From NCBI GenBank assembly GCA_037892935.1, contig JAYXKI010000020.1, forward strand, positions 310,001-374,000: a stretch of 64,000 nucleotides of DNA, read 5' to 3'. Under the pieces are notes generated by a model, which was given only the letters and a program-made list of their open reading frames with translations, was not told where the DNA came from and did not search any database. Positions within the stretch are counted from its first letter, which is position 1. Each line of letters starts with the position of its first letter. Below, one piece after another: positions 1 through 11,147 of the stretch. The translations under genes and the position numbers were made by a program. The stretch comes from Phlebopus portentosus (lineage: Eukaryota; Basidiomycota; Agaricomycetes; Boletales; Boletinellaceae).

Positions 1-1622
1 TTCTTGGGATCCATTCGAACTTCGCCGTTGCCAATGATGTGTCCGAGGTACTTGACTGTGTCAACTTCGAATTCGCACTTCTGTGGCTTTAGGAAAAGTC
101 CGTTTTGGCGAAGTATCTCAAAAACTCGTTTGGTGCGTCTGTGATGTTCCTCTAGATCATTCGAGAAGATGAGAATGTCATCGAGGTAAATGATGACGAT
201 ACCCTCATGAATTAGCTCCCGAAAGATGTCGTTCATAAAGCCTTGGAACGTCGCTGGCGCATTACACAAGCCAAAGAACATAACTGTGGGTTCGAATAAG
301 CCTAGGTTTGTCCGAAATGCTGCCTTCCACTCGTCTCCCTCGCGAATCCGGATGTTGTAGTACCCCCAACGAACGTCAAGCTTTGTGATGTACCTTGCAT
401 CCTTGACCTTGTCGATGAGTTCATTTATCAATGGCAATGGATATTTGTTCTTGACCGTCCCTTCGTTGAGCTTTCGATAGTCTTGGATCGCTCATAGGCT
501 CCCATCTTCCTTCTTGATAAAGAAGAATGGAGACGCCATCGGGGATTTCGACTGTCGGATACGTCCCAATGCTAGGTTCTCTTCTATGAACTCCTTCATC
601 GCCTCTTGTTCTTTCGGTGACAATGGATAAACCTTGCAATCGCTGGGTTTGAAATCCGGTTTAAGGTCAATAGCGTGGTCCCACGTTCGGTGGTTTGGTA
701 AGCGTTCGAACGATTCCTCACTAAAGACGTCAGCGTATTCCTCCAGGTAAGGCGGCCACTTCGCCGCTTCCTTCATCCGCACATTCCTCACAAACTCCTC
801 GTCTATCTCCTCGCTCGATAGCGACGACTCACATTCGTCAGGGCAACGTGTGAACTTGACTGTTCCTAACTTCCAGTCGATCTCAGGATTGTGCTTCGTC
901 AACCAGTCATGTCCGAGGAAGATGTTGCTCGATGCCAAGGATGTCACCGCCAGTCGAATCTCCTCCTCATGTTTCCCGAAAAACATCCGCACAACTACAT
1001 ATTCCTTGATCAACCCCGCTTCGTTGCTTGTTCCGTCAGCGTTGAAGACTGGTCTAGGCCGAATGTACCTTTGGGTGGGGAAACCGTATCGTTTGACAAA
1101 ACCTTCGTCGATGCATGAGCCCGTGCATCCTGAGTCGATCAGTGCATGAGCATCAATGAAGTTTTCCTCTTCGAGTAGGGGGTTCGACAAGTCTACTTCG
1201 TCATCACCTGCTACCTTTGGGTGTACGATGCTAACGAAGGCGTCGAGCTCTTTTCCTCCCGCTCGTCGCACGAACTGGTCTGTGTCCACAATACCCTCAC
1301 ACCATACCTCGGCCACGCGTCTGCCTACCACATCCCACACTGCTTCAGTAGCGTCCGCCTGAGCAACAACGTTCTCATGGTAAGGTACTTCCGTCACAAC
1401 CTCATTTTTTATAGCGGTTTGATTCCGCTCCTCCTCACTCAACTCACCTGCTTGCGAATCTGCTCTTCTGACAAATAAATCTTCATAGACCTCGAAGTCA
1501 TCGTCGTCCTCTTCAGATTCATCTGGCAGCACGTCAGTAAGGATCTTTCGAAGGGTGAAACCGTCACTGATATTCACATCTTGATATTGTACAACAGGAC
1601 AATTATATTTTAACGAGTCCAA
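1..1622 (-). pseudogene. pol: Copy A pol fragment: aspartic protease and N-terminal reverse transcriptase
   Basis: The minus-strand frame begins with an acidic linker. It continues into a retropepsin with an intact DSG active site (motif [10 protein letters not shown]) and the RT finger and palm, including YLDD near bases 181-200. A TGA at 492-494 stands where copy B has CGA (Arg), directly after the KKEDGSL motif of RT, and the same frame continues to base 1. Unlike copy B, the catalytic protease Asp is intact here. The frame lies in -1 relative to gag, as in the other copies. It is defective because of the nonsense codon, and it is truncated by the window edge. Confidence 0.9.
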
Positions 1623-1663
1623 CGAAAAGAGTCCTTTAGGAGACCGACCAGTCGTTCCGACGT

Positions 1664-3115
1664 CTATGCCTGGTCTTCCGGAAAATCCTCGCCTTCCACT
1701 AGTTCTTCTAGCTCAGCAGGCACTGCTTGCACCTCGACCTCGTCATCCTCTTCGAAGGAGGATTCCTTTGCTTGGCCGAGCTCTTCAAAGAGCGCCTTTC
1801 TGTCCGCTGGAACAAAGGCTGCGATGATGGCTCGTATTGCCTCACGGCCTCGCGGGCATTCTCTGATGTAGTGGCCTACCTGGCCACACTTGTAACAAGC
1901 ACGTGTACGACGTGCCTGGTTCATCATTAGGTCCATCGGCTGACCCATGCCTCCATACGTTATCCCTGTCGCGTCATGACGATCTTGGGGAGGAGGTACG
2001 TAGGGGCGAGCCGCTTGTTGGAGCGGCATAGGACGTCTTGGTGGCGGAGGAGCTGGCCTTGTTGCTATTGAGGTTATTGTCTTTCGTCAACGTTCGGCCA
2101 TCAGGTCCCTGATTTGATGCTCGACCCTGTCGACTTTGACGGCAGCCTTCTTGAACTCTTCATACGATGTTGGTTCATTAGGCAACCTCATGACACCTTC
2201 GACAACCTTGGGGTTTAGAGCCCTCTTCAGACGACTCATCAACCATTCGTCATGTGCTTCCATCGCTAGACCAGCATCTACTCGACAGATGTCGAACTTG
2301 TTGAAGAATTCATCGGCATTGAGGTCTCCTTGGTACATTGCATCAAGTCGTTCGAAGGCCTTTTGAGATCTGGCGGGGTCATCGAACGACGTGTCTAGCT
2401 TCTTCAAGAAGGCGTCCCAGCTGTCCATAAACTTCAAGTCACCGTCTGCATCGATTGCTCCGCTGGTATAGCTTTCCGCCCAGCGAGCTGCAGCACCACT
2501 CTTCATGTACAACAGGGCGAACATAATTTTGCTCTTGTTCGTCCTGAATTCATGTTCGGATGCATAGATATATAGGCGCAGTTCTCGTTTGAAGTCTACA
2601 TAATCATGTTCGCCATCGAAATCTCTGGGTTTGGTGATGTGGACCTTCTTTGATGCCTTAGAGCCTTGGTTCGCACCTTCGCCTGCAGCTTGGAGCGCTA
2701 GTGCGACCGCCGTCGCGAGGTCAGTCATCGTTTCCTTTGACAACGACATCTCGTGTTCTTCCTCTTCCTCTTCTTCTTCTTCGCTGGGTATGAGCGGAGC
2801 TGGTTCGCGTGGTTCGGTGAACGATAGAGGGGGTGCTGTTGGAGGGGCTGATGCCGTTGACTTTGATGTTGATGGCTCTGGTAATAGAGCCGTTGATCGT
2901 GTGGGGGTAGGGGGCGCGGGATCATCTACGTCACCTTCTTCTTTCGCTCTCCAATAGTGGGACTTGTCCCCTCTGGTAGAATACCACCTCTTCGCAGTTT
3001 CGTCCCACCAAGCAATGAAGTTTTGACCGCCCGACCTGACGATGTACTGTCCCTTTGACGCGCTCCACCTAGAGTTTGTCGGAAGCGCCGCTCGTTGCTC
3101 GTCAGTTAGCTCCAC
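1664..3115 (-). pseudogene. gag: Copy A gag (capsid/nucleocapsid) with one nonsense codon
   Basis: This is a Retrotrans_gag-type capsid followed by a CCHC zinc knuckle (CYKCGQVGHYIREC) and an acidic C-terminus. A TGA at 2087-2089 interrupts an otherwise open frame, and both halves are in phase. The gag site that is TGA in copies B and C (FE*LDAM) is CGA (Arg) here. The overlap heptamer is changed to GGATTTT (plus strand 1683-1689), so the frameshift signal proposed for B and C is broken in this copy. No ATG is visible at the start of the conserved region, where a GTG begins the aligned part, so the true initiator is unknown. An overlapping leader ORF ends at 3102. Confidence 0.88.
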
Positions 3116-3359
3116 CTTGATAGGCTGGGGGTGGAACGGGGATCGGGATGGTGTTCGGACGGGACCGACTTCGGATGATCGGCTCGTCTTTAAAATTGAC
3201 GACTAGACGAAAGGCACCGAGGTAGATGATGAACGAGATACTTGATGAGGATTGGACTCTATGCGTCACCCACGAGAACGTCTGATGGGAGTTCCAAAGA
3301 AGGGTGATTCTGAGTGCCACGTTGACGATAGTGTGGATAGGGGTCTGGAACTGGACCGT

Positions 3360-4988
3360 TGAAACTCCTGTGGACGTTCTGATGCCGGACAGGGAGTGTA
3401 TAGTTCGAGGGGCTGCCCTAGAATACCTTCAAACGGTCAGCAGAGAATTACACCCGAGCTAAGGGCACGAAGGAGTGGAGGGAAATAGGGATAGGCAATG
3501 GAAAGGCTTGGTGAGGACCGGGGATATGAGGGAAGCGCTCGAGGAGGAATTCCGAGGGTAGGCTTCTCCCGAGATCGACGGTGGCGGTGCAAAGGCAAAA
3601 TCGACTCTCCGGCTCAGCTGCGAGCTCTGGACTAAAGCCGACTAACCCAAGGCACAAGAACTAAACTAACTAGGCTACGCTAGTCGAACCACCAACCCGA
3701 ACGTGACTAATCGACTGTGCTAACACACTGGTAAGCGACTGCAGCCGATCTCACTCGTAGTCTAAAGTGTCGGAACGCGGCGTAACGATTCGAAACGCGA
3801 TACGATGGACGAAAGGCAATTGCTGAGTGTATCGAAATGTGATGCGAGGGATGGAGGTGCAAAACGATGACGGAAGGGGACTGAGAGAATCGAAGGATAT
3901 GTGTGGGACGATGAAACCGACCGTTTCCGATCGAAACGATGCGGAATAGCACCGGGCTGGTCTTGAGGAAGCGGAGAGTGGAAAGTCAAGAGGAAAGGGA
4001 TGATATGGTGTCCTTTCCCGACGACAATGGAGAGGGGAAGGTGTTGCGAGACCGAATGCGAGTGGCACGCAGAGTAACTGGGTTACGAACGAAACCGGGC
4101 GAAACGGATCGAAACACGTGAGGGGGTCTTGTTTCGGGTGAGAGAAGATAGAGAAGCCTTTATACGATGACGGCGAACTATACGAACGCGCGAACGGCTC
4201 TACTGCGAAGAGAGATCACCGATCGACTGTACAGAACACGAAATGTCGTATATTAGACTATAGAGACGAGAGAGTCCACTACGAACAAGTAGACTAGAGG
4301 TCGAGAGGCTTTGAGACGATGTGAGAACTGCAAGCTAAGCTCCCCACTCAGCTCCCACTAAGCTGTCCCTCTACTACGAGAGTCGTGCTATATTTATACT
4401 AAACGTCCAAGACTGAGCCTCCCAGCGGTCAGAGAACCTACGTCATAAAGAAAAGGGAACGCATATCGCTATCTACAAAGGAGAGGAGCGCATAGGAATG
4501 GTTTAAGGGACACATAGGTCAAAAGAAACAATACTAAGCATGTCTGGAACGAGAGCATAATGGATTAAAGGGGACGCATATAGAAAGGTCAGAAAATGTG
4601 CGGAACCTTCGGAACCGGGTCTCTTTGAGCGGAACGAAGCGGAACTCGGGGAAACGACTCGGAAGGGCTCTGGCTAGCCTGACAAAGTAAGTCTGCGATG
4701 TTTAACAAAGGAGAGGGACTGAGGACGAGGTTGCAGGGTCAAATCTCTTTGTCTGGAATGCGGATCCGAGGTCCGGAGACTTGTGATCGACGCGTGCAAA
4801 CTCGATGCCGTGATTCTCCCGTCTTGATGGCCGATCAAAGAACGGTGCACGTGCCATCTGGACTATGGCGTTCTTGCTAAGTTCACTCGTTCGAGCGAAA
4901 CCAGTCGAAACCGAGCGAAACCAGTCGGAACACCGCGGAACTGGTCGTAACGACTCCGTACGTTCCCAAGCTTCAGACTTACTCTTCA
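3360..4988 (-). repeat. 3' LTR of the nested element
   Basis: It is a direct repeat of 13570-15198 at an offset of 10,210 bp. The boundaries are TGAAACTCC and ACTCTTCA on the plus strand. Clusters of CGRAAC-type hexamers at exact or near 10-bp spacing lie at 3771-3796, 3912-3947, 4090-4115, 4601-4665 and 4896-4951. It lies immediately upstream of the antisense gene at 5117, so it could serve as that gene's promoter (inference). Small ORFs inside it occur identically in both LTRs and are not called. Confidence 0.95.
4896..4951 (+). repeat. Phased array of CGRAAC hexamers, 10-bp period (six units)
   Basis: CGAAAC begins at 4896, 4906 and 4916, CGGAAC at 4926 and 4936, and CGTAAC at 4946. Each unit is a hexamer plus four variable bases. 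It lies 37 bp from the LTR edge and about 166 bp upstream of the ATG of the antisense gene. The exact 10-bp period puts all sites on one face of the helix. Confidence 0.85.
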
Positions 4989-5116
4989 TCTCCCGGGTTC
5001 ATGAAATAGTGACCGTCCGCGGTCACTCCCATCTCAATCCGACGCGTGGGAGTTTCGAAGCATAACGCGTCGCGTCCAAATTTTCTTCCGCTGTCATCTC
5101 TTCTTCATTCTTCAAC

Positions 5117-6641
5117 ATGTTCACTTCCGAAGAAATCGTCGCGCTCTTGGGACCCATCAACTCCGATGACGACTGGAAGGCAGCGGTCGCGAAATTCGAG
5201 GCAGACGTCGCCTTGGCCAGGTCGGCAATGGATGAACTAGACCATGGCGTCACGACGGTAATTCTGCCGGATAAGACAAAACCGGTCGAATGGATCGCGC
5301 CTACAGGTTCGATGACGGTTCGGTGGTTGACGAATCCGGTGATGGAATCTTTGATGGATGGGTGGAAGGCAACCACGGTGCGTAAACCGCGCACTCTAAT
5401 CAAGAATTTTTGTTAACGAAATTCGACAGGCACGGAAGGAAGCGTTGGAGCAAGTCCGTCCCAAAGGAACGAAAGAAGTCTGGTCGGAGACGGCGTACTC
5501 CAACTACTGCGACACGGACGCTCTCCTACGGACGCTGTACTACGATCGACGGGAATTTTACGCCAGGATGGAGACCAAACGACGAGCTTTCTTCCGCAGA
5601 CGCAGGGTTCCATTCCATCCTGCCTCGTTCGATTCGACTCGTGGGTTCTTCTTGGGCGAATCGTTCCCTCCAATGTTCCCGAAACCGCGCCCTGACATCG
5701 AAAAGGCTCTCGAGAACGTGAGAATGGAGAGCTCCAAGTTCCAACAAACGGCGAGGTTCACCGGCAGCACAGACTTCACGCGAGACGAAGCTGTCCGGAG
5801 TCACGTAGGTACTTCTTCTTGTCTATCATCTCCATCTAATCCTTCCTACAGCAAGCGTTCGAATATTGGGAGGATATCGAGCAACGACACCTTCGTGCAG
5901 GGCACATCCTTCGCATCGACAGGGTGAAATTGAGAACGGTCCGGCTCCTCTGGGAATACTACGGCTATTCCATCCTTCGTCGTCGGCTCTATCAACTCAT
6001 TCGTGCTCAGGAATCCGAAACGCAACAACAACAACAGCAACAACAACGATCCCAACAAGTGCTGTCTGAACCTTTCTCTCAACCGCAACAACAACAGCAG
6101 CAACAACCAATGCTGCCTGAACCATTTCCTCCGCAACAACAACAACAGCAGCAACATCAAATGCTGCCTCAGGACGTCGATAGTCCAATGGAGGTTGATT
6201 CCGCTCCTCTTCAGGTCGAAACTGGCGAAATGATTGAGGACGGAGAGGTCGCGGAACCGGTCGAAACGCTCGAAACCGGAGCGGAACGTTTGGAGGGGGC
6301 TAGCCGTTCTACACCCTTAACCTCACTCGAACCTACAATGCTCGAGATTGAGCTTCGCGAGAGTGAAAGACGAGAAGAAGAAGAACGCGCTGCTCAACGC
6401 GCCGAAATCTCCCGGATGGCTGCCGAAATCGAGGCCAACATGCGACGACGACTGGATGCAGGGACTCGCCGCGTTCGTGGTGTTCGGCAAGTGGTGGACT
6501 CGGACGAGGAGACTCCTGCGATTCAGGAAAGTCCTGAGAGTCCTCCTCCTGGTCATCGGGGAGAAGACTCCGTTATCATGAGTCCGGGCGACGGCGGAAT
6601 GGATATCGGTGATGTGGGAATGGAGGTGACGACAACGATAA

Positions 6642-6674
<33 letters not shown>

Positions 6675-7188
6675 TGGTGACGAACGATTGGGCGATGGGC
6701 GCGTTCGTCATCGGGTTCCGTGCGACCAGTGCCAGAAGCGTGGCCGTGATTGCGTGGGTCTTCCGCAGAGGACCTGCGCTCCGTGCTTGAAGCAGGCGAA
6801 GGGCTGTAGTCTAGCCACGAAGGGCAGGGCTGTAGCCGCAAAGCGTAAGGCAGCTCGGGAGGCGCGCGATCGGGACGCAAAACGCCGGAAAGTCACGGCT
6901 CTGGCGGCCAGATCAGTGGGTGGTCGCGTCGAGCATGAAGCTCTGCAGCGGGAGGTCGGGGAATCCGAGCTGCAGTTCGTGCTGGCGCGGATGGATCACC
7001 GGGACAAGGTTCTGTCCCGGATGCTGAACGAATTCAGCGTCCTCGTAGCGCAGGCGCACGCGGATCGTTGTCTGCTGCTCGAGTTGGCTGGGGTGAAGAC
7101 GGGGGAAGGTGAAGACGAGGAAGAGGAAGATAGAGGGGAAGTGGAGAGGGTTCGTCAGTCGAAGGGGAAAGGTAGGGCTCGGGAATAG
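5117..7188 (+). CDS. Antisense accessory gene of the nested element: spliced polyQ protein with a C-terminal Zn2Cys6-type cluster
   Basis: The gene starts at ATG 5117 (MFTSEEIVALLG). Two introns restore phase: 5378-5429 (52 nt, GTGCGT...GACAG) and 5805-5851 (47 nt, GTAGGT...CTACAG). Exon 3 encodes polyglutamine tracts (about 6019-6160) and an E/R-rich helix. A frame change is then needed near 6610-6640: the upstream frame degrades into a Thr run, while the next frame gives an acidic Asp run and continues to 7188. This may be a frameshift or an unresolved intron. The C-terminal frame has cysteines spaced CX2CX6CX7CX2CX6C with basic residues between them, the spacing of fungal Zn(II)2Cys6 DNA-binding clusters, followed by a Lys/Arg-rich stretch and an acidic tail. 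The N-terminal domain is not recognised. A nuclear DNA-binding role is inference. Confidence 0.75.
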
Positions 7189-7634
7189 AGTATAATCATC
7201 GCGTATGCTCTATGTCCTGGTCGGACTTTTGTAAAATAGAAAAAGAAAAGGACAAAAGAAAAAGAAAAATAACTTGTACTGTACATAGTTGTTTTTATAG
7301 TTAATTTATACGATTTTGTTTCGGTTTTTGTGAATTTTCGTGCGATCGAGCGAGACTGAGTGAAGACTAGAAGAATAGATCAAAGAATTCAAGGAATAGG
7401 ATGAAAGGAAACTGATACGAAGTGAATTGAGGCGTTTCGCCGTCGTTCCGCTGTTTTGAACGGCGAAACCGTGCGGAACTGCGTATTAAGTGAAAGTACA
7501 CGCGTTAGATCCTATTGTGGATCACGCTAGCAGAGACGAAACTATAGAAGGAGAATTGGAAGATTAGAATTGATCAGAGGAGAGAGAGAGAATCGGAAAT
7601 AAGTAAGTAGCATATATGAAGGGAAATGAATGAT
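7189..7634. other. Non-coding gap between the convergent antisense gene and pol
   Basis: No ORF is supported here. The segment is A/T- and purine-rich (AAAAAGAAAAGG-like tracts at 7230-7270). It probably holds the 3' ends of both convergent transcripts. A CGAAAC/CGGAAC pair at exactly 10 bp lies at 7464 and 7474, with GTTCCG at 7445. Confidence 0.6.
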
Positions 7635-10600
7635 TTAATCGGAATTTTGGGGCTCATCGTCAGGGAATTTCTCTGGCGAATCTTCTATTTCGGGTATGTC
7701 ATCATCTTCGTCCGATCCAATGAGCTTGGTCACCGGAACAGTCAGATGCGAACGCGGGAAGTACGGAACCAGGCGAAACGCTGCTATTCGGAGTTTCGAA
7801 ACCGCTCCATCGAGTTCGGCGACGATATACGAACCGCCTTGGGTGCGTCGAACTACCACGTAGGGGCCTAAATAGCGGGGTTTCGTTTTACGATTGAGTT
7901 CCATCTTGATACGCGTGTTTCGCAAGAGTACGAGGCTTCCTGGCTGAAAGTCGTAGTCCTTGATTCTATGCTTCTCCACCTCGGCGAACTGCTTCGCGTA
8001 TGCATGCCTTGCACTCATGACGAGTTTCGCAACGCGATCCAACTCTTCTGGACGTTTCTGGAGTTGTTTCGCACGTATTACGATGAGTTCCGACGTCGTA
8101 ACTGGCGAATCGAGCGGCGGTGCTAGGTATGTTGCTTCTGCGAGGTCGAAAGGCAAAACTGCTTCGACTCCATGGGCCATGTAATACGGGGACATTCCTG
8201 TCGCTCTGTTGATCGTGATTCTTTCTGCCCAAAATACCGAGTCAGCGTGATCACTCCAACGCTTGTCATTACCGTCTGCAGCTTTAATCAATGCTTCCTG
8301 TACGTCGAAATGTCTGCGTTCGACTAATCCATTTGCGCGTGAGTTGTATGACGAAATTCGAATGTGGTTGATGTGATACCGCATCTTCAAGTAATCTAGC
8401 GCGGCAACGAATGGTGTGCCGTTGTCGGTAACGAGTTCGGGGCATGCTCCATATCGACACAAAAGGTTCTGGAAGATAAACTGGCCTACGGTCTTACCAG
8501 TTTCTTCACGAAGAAGTCTAAATTCGGGATACGCGGTTAACGAACAACGCGCATGCACGATATACCGGAATCCACTCGATTTCGGCATAACCTTCGAGTC
8601 AATATGGATGCGTTGAAACAGAGGGGCTACCTCCGGTACGTTTGGTGGGATAAGAATATTCTTCGTCTGGCGTATCTGGCACTCATGACAGGTGCGCACG
8701 AAATAGTTCACGTCCTGTCCTAATGACGGCCACCAAAATCTTTCCAGCAGTCGCATTCGAGTGCAGAAAATTCCTTTGTGTCCTAGATCGTCGTGAGCTT
8801 GCTTGACTAGGTCCCACCTGCGTTTCGCTTCTATTACGACTTGGTGCCGGCCGTTCCGCGCCTTTCTCCACAGACGGCCTCCCTTCACGAAGAAGTCAGC
8901 TGCGTACCTGATTAGCTTCGCATAGCCACTATCGCTAAGATTGTCTGGGCGTGTGAGATGCGTGATTAGCTTCGTGACGTCATCTAAGCGGCTATCCTTC
9001 CTTCTCGTGGATTCCGTAGAAGGAAATAGGTTCTCTGTCGCTGTTTCGCTAGGTGTTCCGCCCTGTTGCGCTACTTGGTATGTCGAAACCGGCTCTTCTA
9101 TCGCAAAACCGTACGTTTCGTCTACCCAGTCTTCGTACGTTTCATCCGGAGGGGGGTCTTCTTCAGCTGCTCTTCGTCTGGATAATCCATCGGTACATCG
9201 GAAATCGGCTGCTGGGATGTGTCTGAGCTTGAAACTGAAGAGAAGGATACCTGCGATCCATCTGTTAATGGTCGCATTGGGCTGCAGGTCGGGATTGTTG
9301 ATCATCCCCTTGATGTATGCTGCGTCCATTTCGACTACTAGATTCCGGACTCCGATGAGATACAGTCGCATCGCGTGCAATGCTCGAAATAAGCTGTATA
9401 ACTCGATTTTCGGCTGTGAATACGATGCCTGGGTCTGATTCCAGTTAATAGAGCCGAAACGATTGATCCTTCGCCTTCCATCCGAGTGCTCTTGTCCTAA
9501 ATACCAACCAACTCCAATAATAGACGAGTCTACCGCCAATATTACTTCGTTATCCGACGCGTAGTCAATTGCGCACAGCGCGGGGCAAAGAATAACGGCT
9601 TGCTTTAGTTCGTCCATTGCGTTCTGTTCTTCGTCTGTCCACGCGAAAATCTGGTTCTTCCTTGTCATACGGTACAACGGGCGAGCGAGTTTCGAATAAT
9701 CCCTGACGAAAATCCGAAGGACTCCTACCGTTCCCAGAAATCCTCGGACTTCCGTCAACGTTCTACATGGCGGCCAATCTCGTATCTTCTGTACTTTCGA
9801 ATCGTCTGGCTCGCGTCCCTGGTATGTCAACTTGTGTCCCACGAATACGGCTGACTCCACACACGGAACCAACTTCTTTCCTGAAAACGTTCCTCCTACG
9901 GCCTTCATTCGCTGCAAAATTCTGTTCACATCGCATATATGCTCATACACGAAACGACGAATCTCGGAGTTTCCCGGTATGGTCTCGTACGAACCGTCTG
10001 GTAACTCGTATCGCGATTTCGGACCTAAACCGGGCGCATCGTCTGCGAAAGGGTTCGTAACGTGCGGAATCTCGTCCTGAAGGATAAAGGCCACGTCGTT
10101 ATGCATAATCTGCAATGAATTGGTGTATCCCATTGGTAGAACCGTCATTCGAAATGTTCCCAAGGGTGTCTGGAACGTAGTAAGATCTCGTGAGTGTTCG
10201 TCAAGCTTCCTTTGGTCGAATGCAACGAATAAATCCAACTCCGTGTAACAAGCTCGTCCTCCACTGCTCTCCGCGATCGTTTCGACGTTCGGTGGTACTG
10301 CCGAGTCCTTGACCGTAACCGCATTAAGATCCTGCAAGTCGATAATGGATCGTAACGTTTCCTTGTCTTTCTTTACCAAGCAAAACCATCTAGATCGATA
10401 CGACGAATTCGACGGTTCAATAACCCCGTTGCGAATCTTCTCTCGAATAAGCTCGAGGGCCTTGTCATGAATTCCCGGGGGAATTGGAATGCTCTTGTGC
10501 TGCCACGGTATATGCGGTATCGTGGGAATGCGTATCGGGTCGAAATACGTCGGATCGAGTGTTCCGCGTTCGGATTCGGTCCATGCTAATGCTTCTTCCT

Positions 10601-11147
10601 GCAACATAATTAGATTCTTCACTAACAACCTCTCCGCCGGCCACAGAAAGGTATTCTCGTCGATCTTCAGCGCTTCCATCCTTTCGGCGGTTACACGACC
10701 CGTGGGTTCGAACGGCTTCGGTACAACTGGCATCTCGGGCATCCCTCTCAACGGATCCGGATGCTGCCTTCGAACAATCCGGTACTCTTCTGGAAGGACT
10801 CCCGGGATCGGCCTGACTTTCTGCGCTACTCGTTTGTAAGCCATTACTGCCGCGTCTTCTTCTTCTGGGGTTTCTAAAACACATGAACGATAAGACCGTT
10901 CTTCTTTGTCAGTAGTATAGCAATTTTTGTTCAATAAATAAGGCAATCGTTGGTTGAAAAGAGATGGGATCATGTGTGAAATAAATTCGAAATCATAGGA
11001 AAATACCTGAACCGGCAATTGGTTACTACCATTCTCGTCTCGCCGATTTCTCTCAATCAGTTCCTCGACGCTTGCGGAAAACCCTTTGGAAGTGGTCCTC
11101 GCGCGATCGTTCGAATTCCGGTGGCCACTTTGCTTTGCTTTCTGCAA
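7635..11147 (-). CDS. pol: Pol of the nested element: reverse transcriptase, RNase H, integrase
   Basis: This is an open frame of 1,170 codons in -1 relative to gag and overlapping it by about 90 nt. The upstream end is set by frame openness rather than a proven start, since entry by frameshift at 11078-11084 is likely. RT has Asp in TELDL (about residue 305) and a catalytic box FADD (367-370) in place of YxDD, followed by a roughly 30-residue insertion. RNase H acids are D540, E582 and D608. Integrase has an H785/H790/C820/C823 zinc module, catalytic D850, D908 (VTDNG) and E943 (LVERR), and a GPY module near 1094. There is no chromodomain. Residues about 47-92 come from an AT-rich, intron-like stretch. 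No internal stop is seen, so it may be active. Confidence 0.9.
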   Translation of the reverse strand: MQKAKQSGHRNSNDRARTTSKGFSASVEELIERNRRDENGSNQLPVQVFSYDFEFISHMIPSLFNQRLPYLLNKNCYTTDKEERSYRSCVLETPEEEDAAVMAYKRVAQKVRPIPGVLPEEYRIVRRQHPDPLRGMPEMPVVPKPFEPTGRVTAERMEALKIDENTFLWPAERLLVKNLIMLQEEALAWTESERGTLDPTYFDPIRIPTIPHIPWQHKSIPIPPGIHDKALELIREKIRNGVIEPSNSSYRSRWFCLVKKDKETLRSIIDLQDLNAVTVKDSAVPPNVETIAESSGGRACYTELDLFVAFDQRKLDEHSRDLTTFQTPLGTFRMTVLPMGYTNSLQIMHNDVAFILQDEIPHVTNPFADDAPGLGPKSRYELPDGSYETIPGNSEIRRFVYEHICDVNRILQRMKAVGGTFSGKKLVPCVESAVFVGHKLTYQGREPDDSKVQKIRDWPPCRTLTEVRGFLGTVGVLRIFVRDYSKLARPLYRMTRKNQIFAWTDEEQNAMDELKQAVILCPALCAIDYASDNEVILAVDSSIIGVGWYLGQEHSDGRRRINRFGSINWNQTQASYSQPKIELYSLFRALHAMRLYLIGVRNLVVEMDAAYIKGMINNPDLQPNATINRWIAGILLFSFKLRHIPAADFRCTDGLSRRRAAEEDPPPDETYEDWVDETYGFAIEEPVSTYQVAQQGGTPSETATENLFPSTESTRRKDSRLDDVTKLITHLTRPDNLSDSGYAKLIRYAADFFVKGGRLWRKARNGRHQVVIEAKRRWDLVKQAHDDLGHKGIFCTRMRLLERFWWPSLGQDVNYFVRTCHECQIRQTKNILIPPNVPEVAPLFQRIHIDSKVMPKSSGFRYIVHARCSLTAYPEFRLLREETGKTVGQFIFQNLLCRYGACPELVTDNGTPFVAALDYLKMRYHINHIRISSYNSRANGLVERRHFDVQEALIKAADGNDKRWSDHADSVFWAERITINRATGMSPYYMAHGVEAVLPFDLAEATYLAPPLDSPVTTSELIVIRAKQLQKRPEELDRVAKLVMSARHAYAKQFAEVEKHRIKDYDFQPGSLVLLRNTRIKMELNRKTKPRYLGPYVVVRRTQGGSYIVAELDGAVSKLRIAAFRLVPYFPRSHLTVPVTKLIGSDEDDDIPEIEDSPEKFPDDEPQNSD

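Noticed and set aside
4896..4951. CRISPR-like array
   Set aside because: Hexamers at a 10-bp period are far too short for CRISPR repeats and spacers, and the genome is eukaryotic.
3448..4989. Short ORFs inside the 1.6-kb LTR, on both strands
   Set aside because: They occur identically in both LTR copies because the LTRs are duplicates. None has a recognisable domain, and several overlap in different frames.
6640..6675. (GAC)n tract as an independent microsatellite feature
   Set aside because: It lies within the antisense gene, where one frame gives a run of Asp that fits an acidic linker.
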